A stretch of 64,000 nt of DNA. It comes from Tubulanus polymorphus. Taxonomy: Eukaryota > Nemertea > Palaeonemertea > Tubulaniformes > Tubulanidae. A model generated the notes under the pieces. The model was given only the letters and a program-made list of their open reading frames with translations. It was not told where the DNA came from and ran no database searches. The translations under genes were made by a program, and so were the position numbers. The stretch lies in assembly GCF_964204645.1 (NCBI RefSeq), contig NC_134025.1, positions 21,482,001 to 21,546,000 on the forward strand, given 5' to 3'. Below are positions 54,301-64,000 of this stretch, piece after piece (position 1 is the first letter of the stretch; each line of letters begins with the position of its first letter).

Positions 54301-57300
54301 CCTGTAGCAAAGATCACCAGTATCATGAATCCATTAGTTTCGACGACTCTTCACCCCCGAAGAAACAAAATGTATCAATGGGACCTCGCCGTCGTAGTGG
54401 TAAGTGTTATTGAGGAGACAAAGACCTTTGAATAGTAAGTTAGAATTTTTTAAAAAAGAAGAACATATTCTTTTTAAGCTTTAGCTGTGTATTTGAATCA
54501 ATGGTTCTGGGCATACTACAGATATTTGTAAAGGTTGTAACCTGTGGCTGGTTTTATGATAGGGTGGCATTGGCTCTAACGCGGGGATAACTCAATTCAA
54601 CTATTGAGTTGGCGCCTAGGTTAAAGTAAGATTTGATCTATTTACCTGCAACCCCTAACTTTTCAAGAAATACAATTAAACCGGCTTTAGTTGTAATTGG
54701 ATATTTCAGTTAACAAGTAACAAGTTGTCTCTATTTTTTTAGCCCAAATTTGTACTTCCAATTAAATTTTACTAAGTGTAAGTCATCATTGATGAGAAAC
54801 TTTGCCAACGTAATGACAATCCCAACTTGATGATTTAAGAGAGTTCGTCTGTAGTAGGATTACTGCGGTTCATCGAGATTGGGCAAAAAAAAATTAATAC
54901 AGTACCTCGTTTCTCATTTCTTCTGAGCTTAAAAGTTGACTAGGTCAGCCACCTATATACCCTGTACGTGATGAAGCTAATAATAAAAGGTCGGCAGTTA
55001 TATATGAACTGATTACAAATTTTATTGCAGTTTTCAAAAGTGACGCGGCCGATTAAGGGAATCAAGGTATCATCTTTTTAGCCCTTTTCGTAACCGTTTT
55101 GTACATTTATTTACAGCTTCGTCTATCAATGAGCAAGAAATCGGTGAATTAACGATGGAAGACGATTTCGATAAATATCAGCCAAAGATCGTTCAAACCG
55201 ATTGTCGTAGATTCGACAAGACTCTGCGTACGCTTCATGAATTAAGTTTGTGGGGAGCGAAGGAGGGCATTTCAAGGTTAAGAACCATTCATAAGGTTAG
55301 CAATCTTCATCTCACATATCAGGGTGATGTCTTCTTGCATAAGGGCATCGCATACAGCAACCCCTTAACCCAAAGACGATATTGCTGACATCGTTCATCT
55401 CGCAAATAAGGTCACTATCTATCGTCCCTAATACATACAGTCGCCCCTAAGCCTAACCCAAAGACATTTCTTTTGGAAAGTGTCACTGATAATAATGAAA
55501 TTCATTTTGTATAACCATTTATCTACTGTTTGATTTGATTAAAAGTTTTGCTTGAATAATCTGAATCAGTGGATGAATGGACCAGGCTTCTATTCTAGAA
55601 TTGTTTCATTTCGATATCAAATGCAGCACTTATTTGACATCTTGAATTTCATTACTGAATCTTTATTGTGTTCAATGTCATTGTAGTATTTTAGTCGGGA
55701 TACAGCAGTATTGCAGATCGAACGCAAAGATTCAGAATTACTCGGTAAGTATCCATTTGAAAATAAGAACACTTCAAAAAGACACATCAACTTCGACCTT
55801 ATGCACTAGAAACATGGGTTATCACGAATATATAGCGATCTCTCTGTACCATTAGATGGCAAACTTGACTTCGTATATCTAATGTTAACAAGGGTTCTGT
55901 GTTTATAGGATCATTTGTCTCATAACGTAAATATTTGCCTTGACAATTGTAGAACGTCCATCTTGTCTTTTAACCATTGGTCACTGCGTTGCTGTCAATT
56001 TCCTTCATAACATTGACTTGTAAGTATTTTGCTTCGCTACAACATAAAATATGTTATGATGTGAGAACAATCAGTAGTTTACTCATAATCACCTGGATGG
56101 TTCAATTTCCCATCCTACTTTTATTTCAGAGCGTGTGTCAATGCTCGATGGAAATCCGCTAAAGAGCAAACTAGTCGCTCACATCCAAGCTGTAGCAATC
56201 TTCTGAAGCGATGGTTATCGGTATGTAGGCTACTGGGTAAAGTTTTTTCAAATTTTGAGGTTTCCTCTTTGTTATTGGTGTGTTGAGTATCTTGTAGATA
56301 CCATATAGGTATACGTTTTAAGAGCTCTTAGATGAAACAACTTCGATTGTAAAAAGTTGGTTACAAGTCATATTGACTACCAAGAGAATTTACTGATCTT
56401 CTACTAAATCACGTGTATTTGTGTTTACAGACTGACACACTTGAGAGTTTTAAATCGGCAGAATCATTTTTCTCGGTGAATGATGATAGCTGTATGTTTC
56501 AACCCGCCTATGTTTTGGGTGCAGCTTACGTGGACGAGCATAGAATGTAAGTATCCCTAGATACAGGGACCGGAAAATCTGTTCGTTATATCTGATGTGG
56601 CCGAGGTTATACAGGGGTAGCTTGTAGAAAACGAACGTCAAGGAATAATCAAATGAGTTCTTTATACGTACATAGGCCCATAAAACTCAAAACAAATGGT
56701 GGTAGGTAGGCCCAAAGGTTACCATTCAATTAATGTCCAAGCGGACTGTTATCTCTAAGGTACAGATGGTTCATAATGGTTCCAGTATGAAATTAATTAT
56801 GGTGGTAAATTTTCTTAAGTTTGGACAAAATCTTTAATTCGTTGTATCATATCTGATATATATAGGTTCCTTATAACGAGGTTCCGGTAAATTTGGCATT
56901 TTATCATACATAGTATATTTGCGTGTTATGTTTGATGACATGTTTTACCATTTAAGACCACCTCGTCAAGATGATGCAAACAACTTAGATGTGATCATGA
57001 CACCGACCAGTGATGACAGTGATATCTTCCATGAAGCCTCGTCGTCTTTTGATCTGGATGATACGATGCTCAGCATGAACCAAGGTTGAAATCTACCTCT
57101 TTCTATGGCATCATTCCATTTTCATATTTGTGATAAACATTATACCCTTAACTGAATATTCGTCTTTATTCTTTAGAGGAAAATGAGGCCTTAACAAATA
57201 CGTGTTCGGTCAATGATAACAGCGACCCACATTCTTCGTCTTCAGAGTCCAGTCCAAAGTAAGTCATGGGGGCTCGTTTCTATGACATGGGGGGGATTAA

Positions 57301-60300
57301 TGCCAGATTTGACCGCATTGAATATACTCCCAATAGGTAGTTCACTCCCTGGGTGTTCATGAACGTCTGAAATTAGCCCCTGTAGTCAAAAACTTGCAAA
57401 TTAAGAAACTTATTGACAAATAATAACATACGAATACTGTACTGCATAACATCGTTTACAGAAAGGTCAAAGTGCCAGTTGTTTGCGCTGCAGATTATGT
57501 GTGTAGTCTAACTGCGAACTCTATAGGTAAGTGAATAATTTCGTTGAGAAATGAAATTTTGTCAAATATTGCTTCCCGCCAGTATGGGGTTAAATGAAAG
57601 TCGTCTGTCTATGCGAAAGAAAATCCTGCATTTTGTATCTATACAAGATGGAGAACCCAAATTCGAGTCGTCTTAACATCCATTTTATCAAACCATGGGG
57701 CCTATTTTCTGGTTTTGAAAAGACTGCACTGCAGCGTAGATGATGTCTGTTCATGGAGAGATGCCTGCTCAATTGAGTTCCTTTACTTGAGTTTGCACAT
57801 TATGCTGACCAGTCCAACAGTTGGAATTGGAACTGGATTTTTAACCCCTTATGTACACTGGCTTTACGCGATGTGTTTCCTAATACTGGTCAACTGAAAC
57901 CCGAAACCCTCGGCATTGTTAACTACAGTTACTAGCTGGAGCTTCCTAATTGCTGTCAAGTGAAGGTACATCATTTGTTTTGTAATATCTATCTCTTAGG
58001 TTATGGCATTTTGAAGTTTGTCCAAACACATTCCCACACTAGTAATGTAATCACCTCGGTGATGTCGGGACGCCCTTTAGTTATCATTGGTAGGAGTGAT
58101 CAAGAGGTTCGAGCTGTAGTCACTGCATTTGCTGTTTTTATGCCAGGACATTCTAGGTAATGTTAAAAACGTGCGTCGAGCTCAAGCGTACAAACGGTTG
58201 TTACTAGGTATCATGATATTTCTCTTTTGCTTTCTTTAGTTATCATCAGTTAGCTGTGATAAACGCAACGAGGCCACTACGGATCCCTGATCTAGTCAAG
58301 CACAAAATTCTCGGTCTCGTGATCACTGAAAACCAGAGGAAACGAACGCATGAATATCTGGTTCCAGACTCTGTGAAGGTAACAACACTTCTGAAGAAGA
58401 TGGCTCCCTCTCCTTACAATTCCTCATGATTTAGCTATTATTGAAAACATATTTCTAATGGATTAGATATATGCCGGTAGTTGAACCTCATTATAATGAA
58501 CTTCACGGAACCTTAAAATTTGTGTAACAAGCTTCCGCAGTATAACCAGATTGTCATCAGTTTCACGGCAAAGATGAAGTCATAGTAATGTTTATGGAGA
58601 TGGCCATGTTTTCAGGGAGGGTCTATGATATAGTGAAATGCTGCTCATTGAACATGTACATGTAAAAGTCTTAAAAAAAGATTTGGGGTATGAAGTTTCA
58701 GATTTTGTTCAAAACATTCATTTCATGTAGTGATATTTACTTTCAGAGATATGTCAGCGTGATAGATCTAGAAAAGGGAATCATACAGGCCCCCGAATAC
58801 ACGGTAAGTCTCTTTAAATCCAGATTGTTGACAAGAGCACTTCAACATTCATCTAAATTGTTTTCTCAATATTCTCTATTGTTCTCTAGGGACAGGTTGT
58901 CAAACTGATTGTTAGAAAATGTAAGAATTTTCCATCTGAAGAGGCCTACGTTGCTTTTATTGAAAGGTAAGAAAAAGCCCTTTTCATAAGAAATCGTAAA
59001 TGTTGATAATTGAGGAAAACATTTTTGGTAAAACATTCCCTCCAATATGTTTGTGGAATGTCCTTTAATGCTTTGACTCATTGATTGACACTTAAGCCGT
59101 TACCAGTTGGCAAGTTCGAGGATTTTCTCTTCATGGGGAGAAGCTAGCGATTAAGCTGATGATTAACGAAGCTTCAGAAAAAGAACCCCTTGAACCCCGG
59201 ATCTTATGGCACCAGTATTTGAAAATACCGTACTTAAACCATTTGGTCACTGCTTTTGTGGCATTTGTGATAAAGATCACCTTAAAATGAAAAGAAAAAA
59301 ATTTTTATTAGTTATTTGAATGTCCGCATTCTAACGTGATTAATAGGTTATGTTCATTGAAGATCAGTAATAAGAGATTGAAATAATGCTATGTTTCAGA
59401 CTCTAGTGAGACTCTAAGATTCACTTTTTTAAACTTTTAAACTTTATATACTGTATATATACTGGGTTTTCAACTTATTATCTACTCTCCACATCAGGAT
59501 GTGACTTTTCTACAAAAGGATGAAAAGTTGAGTGGATAGTAAAAGTACTATTCCTATTTGTTTATGTGACTCACTGCTGCTTTTGATTTTTTCCAGTGTT
59601 CTGCTTGAGTTGGCTTCGAAAGCATTTATTTTCTATCACACGTATGTTATATACAAGGGAACAAATGACAGGTACGTGCATCGTTTTTGAAAAAAAAGTC
59701 ACAAACACAGCGTCCAGTCTCTTTTATCTCTTGTTCTCTTCTAGTGCACTGACTGGTGGTCAAACTTATGAAAGGAGTAGGGAGTTAGCTCAGCCATCGT
59801 CTACCATGTTCTCAACAATCGGTATACATCGAGGAGATTGGTCGATTATTCAGGTACCAGTAAACCTTAATTCTTTCCATGCGCCGTAGTTGTGCAGGTT
59901 TCTGTATCGATAGTTGCGAGTAGTAGTAGTAATTAGGCAGTTGGTAATGTGGAGGAGAGCGTTGGTTAATAAGTATGAGCACAGGCTGATCATACACTTG
60001 AACTGATCGGTGCTAGATGCCTGGATCGTCTGTTCATCCAGGTGGTTCCAGTCGTGGACGCATTTCACTAGGAACGAAGTAATGAAGAAGGCCCCCTCCC
60101 TAGTAGATTAGTAGAGTAGCCGTGTTAACCGGGTTTATAATAGATAATGAGACGGTAGTACTATTATAGGTTATATAACTATTTATTTGGTTATTTGGTC
60201 TATCTAAGCCATATACGGCTTAGATAGACAGTTTCAGTCTCTCCGTGTAGCCCCATTATCCTGTTACATTTTTCTTCGTCTAATCATACTTATTATATCG

Positions 60301-61003
60301 TTCAATAATGTCGTAACATCGTAATGAAAATAAATTTCAATTTCAATTTCAATTTGACCCATGAGCTTTCGCTTCTAATGTATAGAAGCTTCATCAGGTG
60401 AATGAGTCTCATATTATACATGTAATACTGATTTTAGCTGAACACACTTCCTAGAGGTGGGCCCTGGTGGTCACATCGATGTAATCCCTCCATTCGACCA
60501 GGAATCTGCTACGCAAGATCGTTCTACGTATTTTTCATTTATTTTCAGTATTTTGCCGAAGTGATCAAACAACAACAGACCGATGAGTATTACGGCAAGG
60601 AATTTGGTTTAGTAGGTATGTATATAAGGAGATTGAGAACTGAGCTTATGCTACAGTAGTCTCCTGAGCTGCTTCTGCGTTGATGGCTGTAGGAAAAGTC
60701 TACTGTATTATTGCAATCGATGCAATGGAATGATGACCAAAGGTCTTAAAGGTTTCAATCCAGTATGACAGCTGCTCAAGCAATTCGTGGTCTCAACAAT
60801 TCAGCTTCTTCAGGTCTCCAAAACTATTAATACTTAATTCATATTGTAGAAGTCGTGTTTTGATTCTTCTGGTTATATATCCTTCATAACAAATTCACGA
60901 TACTTAATGTACAAAAGTGGTTTACGTGTTTCATTGGTTTTCAGATCGTCCTGTGCCTCCATTGAAGCTGAATTTTCATAGGCTTTCGACGTATAAAATG
61001 TGA
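51348..61003 (+). CDS. SMCR8: SMCR8, C9orf72-complex subunit (complete, 24 coding exons)
   Basis: SMCR8 is a longin/DENN protein that forms a complex with C9orf72 and WDR41, acts as a GTPase regulator and controls autophagy and lysosomes. Coding exons: 51348-51557, 52013-52101, 52354-52423, 52826-52908, 53566-53611, 53706-53790, 53923-54074, 54225-54399, 55117-55295, 55687-55744, 55953-56019, 56130-56220, 56431-56546, 56957-57084, 57177-57258, 57462-57526, 58000-58156, 58240-58378, 58747-58803, 58890-58966, 59597-59671, 59745-59853, 60549-60615, 60945-61003. Phases join to 811 codons plus TGA (human 937). The longin part has [38 protein letters not shown] and [14 protein letters not shown]135 aligns with the catalytic arginine R147 of human. 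The middle is variable and acidic. The DENN part has [45 protein letters not shown] and the end [12 protein letters not shown]. Donors of exons 4 and 14 are weak (GTTTGT, GTTGAA), and exons 11, 12 and 14 are the least certain. Two adjacent ATGs start the frame. Confidence 0.95.
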
Positions 61004-61917
61004 TTCTACGGAAGGTTTAACATGTTTTCACCATGGAAAAAATGAGTTGTGTTCAAAAACGAAGGGTCCGATTTTATAGACTGGTTTACTAGTTTTCGCT
61101 GTGGTTAAGTCAACTATGTCAAATGAATTACCGACCAGTTTAGAAGGAAAAACAACTGATTGTATACAATCAGTCCCAAACAAAGAGAAAAGCATAAAAA
61201 TCTCTAACTGTAGAAATGGGCTCAGGGCCCAGTTTCACAAAAAGTTAAAACTAAAATGTTTGGTGTAATTGTTATTAGTTACTTCATATTTTCGATGAGG
61301 ACAACGATTATGTGACAAAGACATGTTTTCTATGATTCTAGTTGCTGTGCTATCAATGTTTGTTTCATGTTTCAGTTATTAATTAGTCAATTACACGCAT
61401 CAGCGACTATTGCGTAGAATGGAAATCAGACTTGTTAATCATTCGGCATTTCATTTGTAAATGTAAACGCGCTCGCATTCCACACGCTGCATAGTGTAAT
61501 ATATGGAGTATTTTCTTTATTTTGACATTTACAAGCAGTTTTTACAAGGACCCGTGGGTTCTTCAATGAGCTCTTCATTTCAAAAAGACGGGTTATCTAA
61601 AGGATAAATATGGTCAGAGTAGATGGTTCATCAGGAATTTTGTATTCACATTGGGTAGGGGGAGGTTCTTTGCCGTCTATGTACAGTCAGTAACTGGGCT
61701 TTGGTCTAGTTTTGAGATCAAGAACCAGTTTTGCTGGTTTCGAGTTTAGAATGACTCCCGAACCAAGATAGTCTTAGGTCGGTCTTAATTGTGAGCCTTG
61801 ACTGCAACTGTACCTTGATATCTCAAACCACGCCCTATTCGATTATCCGATACAAAAAGCTTAGCACCCACACGTCGGGTCATAGATTAATTATATGCAG
61901 TAGGAGTACAATGTAAT
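61004..61917. other. SMCR8 3' region without further exon
   Basis: After the stop at 61003 I find no coding sequence. No AATAAA occurs soon after the stop; the first good plus-strand signal I see is at 62663, so the 3' UTR may be long and include the repeat region that follows. Around 61,690-61,815 lies a diverged fragment of the CCAGTTCCACAGT-type element (AAGATAGTCTTAGGTCGG, TTGACTGCAACTG). Confidence 0.5.
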
Positions 61918-62480
61918 ATTGTAGTGGCTGATTCGGTTATTGTGAAATTTGAGGTGCGAGAGCCCCAAAATGGAAAACTGATACGTATACCTATAAAAAA
62001 ACCCAGATTTATCAAATATTGCATTTTGGCATGCTAAAACGACCGTGGTGATTTCCGTTTTTGCCTGCCCCAAAACGGAAGCGTATAATAACGAAAATAA
62101 TCCGATTTGGCCTACCAAACGAACAGGAAAATCATCCCATGGCATTTTTAACGTTTTGGTGCCCTCGCCAATAATGAGATAATTACATTTTGGCGCACCA
62201 AAAAGGGTTTAAAATTCTATTTGGGCCGTTAAAACGGATGTTTCGGCGTGGTTTTTCTCGTAATGGTACCCACGCCAAACAACCATAAACACTGTAAATT
62301 TCTGTTTCAATTTGACGGGTCGCTGAAAGAGACTTCAATACGCTAAACTCCCGTTTTGGTGCGCAAAATGGATTATTTGATAAATTGCGTGTGTTTTTTT
62401 ACGTATTACCTTCCCATTTCGGCGCCTAAATTACATACCGAAAAATTTCCGTTATACCCAAATCTATGGTGGCTGATTAG
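61918..62480. repeat. Repeat region built from TTTTGG / CCAAAA words
   Basis: Across about 560 bases the words TTTTGGYGC, CCAAAAYGG and their complements recur at least eight times in both orientations (for example near 61,967, 62,023, 62,071, 62,152, 62,190, 62,357). TGGCTGATT occurs near both margins (61924 and 62471). No open frame of note. Probably a degenerate non-autonomous element; its class is unknown. Confidence 0.5.
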
Positions 62481-63041
62481 GGCTCTTTATACACGAGTAA
62501 CCTTCTATGCCATGAAAGTGTTTTAAATTTGTATGATTTGTTGTTGAATTGTTTCGTAAATGTGTGTAAGATGTCTTTAGTGCGTATGCACTGAGCGTAA
62601 TTTGTTGGTGTTCGTTTTGTAAAATTGAGATGATTTACTTATTTTTGGCCGTTGGCTTTGAAAATAAAAGGTGCTTATTACAACAAGTTATTCATGAAGT
62701 GTTTGGTCAAATTAATTTCGTATGGCAGCCTTCATTCTCTCGCTAAAAAGGATGCCGGTTAAAAATGAACTATCAAAGGCGAATTCGGCGCAGCACTTTT
62801 TTCGAGGCAGTTAGTAGTACATACAGATTATCTGAATGCCCGGTAAATTTTACTTTCTCGAGAATCTTGACTAACTTAGTGCGAAGTCTGTCACCATTTG
62901 AGTTTTTGAAATGTCTCCTGTGCCGTAAGGCCTTGAAGGTGGAACCTAATGCGGCTCAAGTATAAAATATGGAAAAGTGGCCTTTTTACCTGACGTATCA
63001 ATACGCACAATGCTGACCAAAGATCTGCCAATCTTAACATT
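62481..63041. other. Intergenic DNA with AATAAA at 62663
   Basis: Non-coding by inspection. AAAATAAAAGG at 62661-62671 gives the best candidate poly(A) signal for SMCR8, which would make a 3' UTR of about 1.66 kb. No other feature is supported. Confidence 0.45.
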
Positions 63042-63182
63042 CCCGACGATCCGACATACCGGCAGTCCGACATACCGGCACACCCGACATACCGGCACTC
63101 CCGACAAACCGACATACCGGCACTCCCGACATACCGGCAATCCGACACACCGGCACTCCCGACATACCGCCCGACATACCAC
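63042..63182 (+). repeat. Minisatellite array, unit about 16-17 bp (CCGACATACCGGCACTC)
   Basis: About eight to nine units of CCGACATACCGGCA plus two to four variable bases lie head to tail. Each unit includes a CCGG and a CGACATACCG segment. Apparent open frames through it on both strands only translate the repeat. Confidence 0.9.
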
Positions 63183-63325
63183 GATCCCAGCACCTCTGCA
63201 GGGGATTATTAGGAATCAAACGCCTCACGATCCCGGTATTTCTCTACAGGGGATTATCACGAACCGAACGCCCCATGATCCCAGCATCTCTCTACATGGG
63301 ATAATTAGGAACCGAACGCCCCAAC
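63181..63325 (+). repeat. Three tandem units of about 46-48 bp between mirrored arrays
   Basis: Units start at 63181, 63227 and 63275, each with (A/G)(C/T)GATCCC(A/G)G near the start, then TCT(C/G)(T/C)A(C/G)A(G/T)GGGAT(T/A)AT and GAA(C/T)C(G/A)AACGCC. They sit exactly between two inverted minisatellite arrays. Confidence 0.8.
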
Positions 63326-63393
63326 CTTACAAATATATTTTCTCAAAACAACTGGCCTTGTTAAATAATGACTGGAATGTCTGTATGTAGGTT

Positions 63394-63521
63394 TGCAGCA
63401 TTGCCGGAGTGCCGGTTTGTCGGGAGTGTCAGTATGTCGGATTGCCGGTATGTCGGATTTCCGGTATGTCGAGATTGTCGGGTATGTCGGATTGCCGGTA
63501 TGTCGGGAGTGTCGGGATTGC
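63394..63521 (-). repeat. Minisatellite array, inverted copy of the one at 63042
   Basis: About eight units of the reverse complement (TGCCGGTATGTCGG plus GAGTG or ATT). Together with the first array and the spacer it forms a foldback structure of about 480 bp. Confidence 0.9.
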
Positions 63522-63783
63522 TGATGTTATAATTCAAACACAGAATTATGAACCGAATCACTCATTCATTTTATCTTCAGCTTCCGCAATGAGGGACTAT
63601 ATTACCATATTTTATATTTGATCCCCTAATGCCTTTAACTTCTCGCCGAACCTGGTATTCGAAAGGGTTTCAAATAAAGGTTATGTGGCCTATGCAAGAA
63701 CATGCCTAGGTTGGTCCAATTCATTCTTTGATAAAAAGTATCCTTGACAACATTGGAACAATATCAACGACCATTAATTCAAA

Positions 63784-64000
63784 ATGGTGCCACCAGATAA
63801 GCGTCTCGTGTTGGCAATATTTCTTTTGATTACCACCATCCTTTTATTTGCTGATGGACGGAAGTCGAGTCGAAGGTTTAGTACTAGAAAAATAGCCCAA
63901 CCGCGACGCCGTGATCCAGCTCGCAGAAAGCCAGCAGCACCTGCAACGCATAACTCTGGTGGTAAAACCCGGCCTGCGGCGGGCCCACAAAATAGAAAAG
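63784..64000 (+). CDS. Unknown secreted or signal-anchored protein, N-terminal part (runs off the window)
   Basis: The frame opens with ATG in a good context (AAAATGG) and stays open for 72 codons to the window edge. Residues 1-23 (MVPPDKRLVLAIFLLITTIL then LFADG) form a signal peptide with a likely cleavage near ADG/RKS, or a type II signal anchor. The following 48 residues are very basic and rich in arginine, proline, alanine and serine (KSSRRFSTRK, RRRDPARRKPAAP, NRK) with no cysteine. I do not recognise the family. A secreted peptide precursor, extracellular matrix protein or Golgi type II enzyme are all possible. The upstream 150 bases contain TTTGATAAAAAG and no obvious TATA box. Confidence 0.6.
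   Translation, partial: MVPPDKRLVLAIFLLITTILLFADGRKSSRRFSTRKIAQPRRRDPARRKPAAPATHNSGGKTRPAAGPQNRK

Overview
This window is AT-rich animal nuclear DNA. Genes are split into many short exons with GT-AG introns, intergenic DNA is long, and small transposons are dense. The four readable genes are bilaterian families. Their sequences sit close to the vertebrate proteins, and SMCR8 and STX17 retain full domain sets. I infer a marine invertebrate that is neither fly nor nematode (mollusc, annelid, brachiopod, echinoderm or hemichordate type); the species cannot be fixed from sequence alone.

Layout. Positions 1 to about 24,800 hold no gene I can recognise: this stretch is MITEs, microsatellites, a purine-rich minisatellite, tRNA-like repeats and diverged repeats. 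ATG5 follows on the minus strand (27,826 to 24,854, seven coding exons, 269 aa, complete). Head to head with it is ERP44 on the plus strand (28,859 to 36,810, thirteen coding exons, 427 aa, ending in RDEL). About 5 kb of convergent intergenic DNA with several MITEs separates ERP44 from STX17 on the minus strand (48,761 to 42,513, eight coding exons, first coding exon not found). STX17 in turn is head to head with SMCR8 on the plus strand (51,348 to 61,003, 24 coding exons, 811 aa, complete). After a repeat-rich stretch with two mirrored minisatellite arrays, a new plus-strand gene starts at 63,784 with a signal peptide and runs off the window.

How the genes relate. Three of the four identified genes act at successive stages of autophagy. 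ATG5 is needed for phagophore expansion through the ATG12-ATG5-ATG16L1 conjugate. SMCR8 belongs to the C9orf72-SMCR8-WDR41 complex that regulates autophagy and lysosomes. STX17 is the autophagosomal SNARE for lysosome fusion. ERP44 is an early-secretory-pathway thioredoxin-family chaperone. The convergent ERP44/STX17 pair matches the human 9q31 arrangement as I remember it, so this looks like old microsynteny, while the extra ATG5 and SMCR8 neighbours make a compact cluster of about 36 kb. The ATG5/ERP44 divergent promoter carries an XBP1/ATF6-like TGACGTG core and an inverted CCAAT box.

The main genome-level signals are a piggyBac-like MITE family (TTAA target duplications), hAT-like elements with 5-bp target duplications (one splitting a palindrome), PIF-like and pogo-like MITEs, a tRNA-derived SINE, and strong over-representation of the palindrome TAGGCCTA (16 exact copies located by eye).
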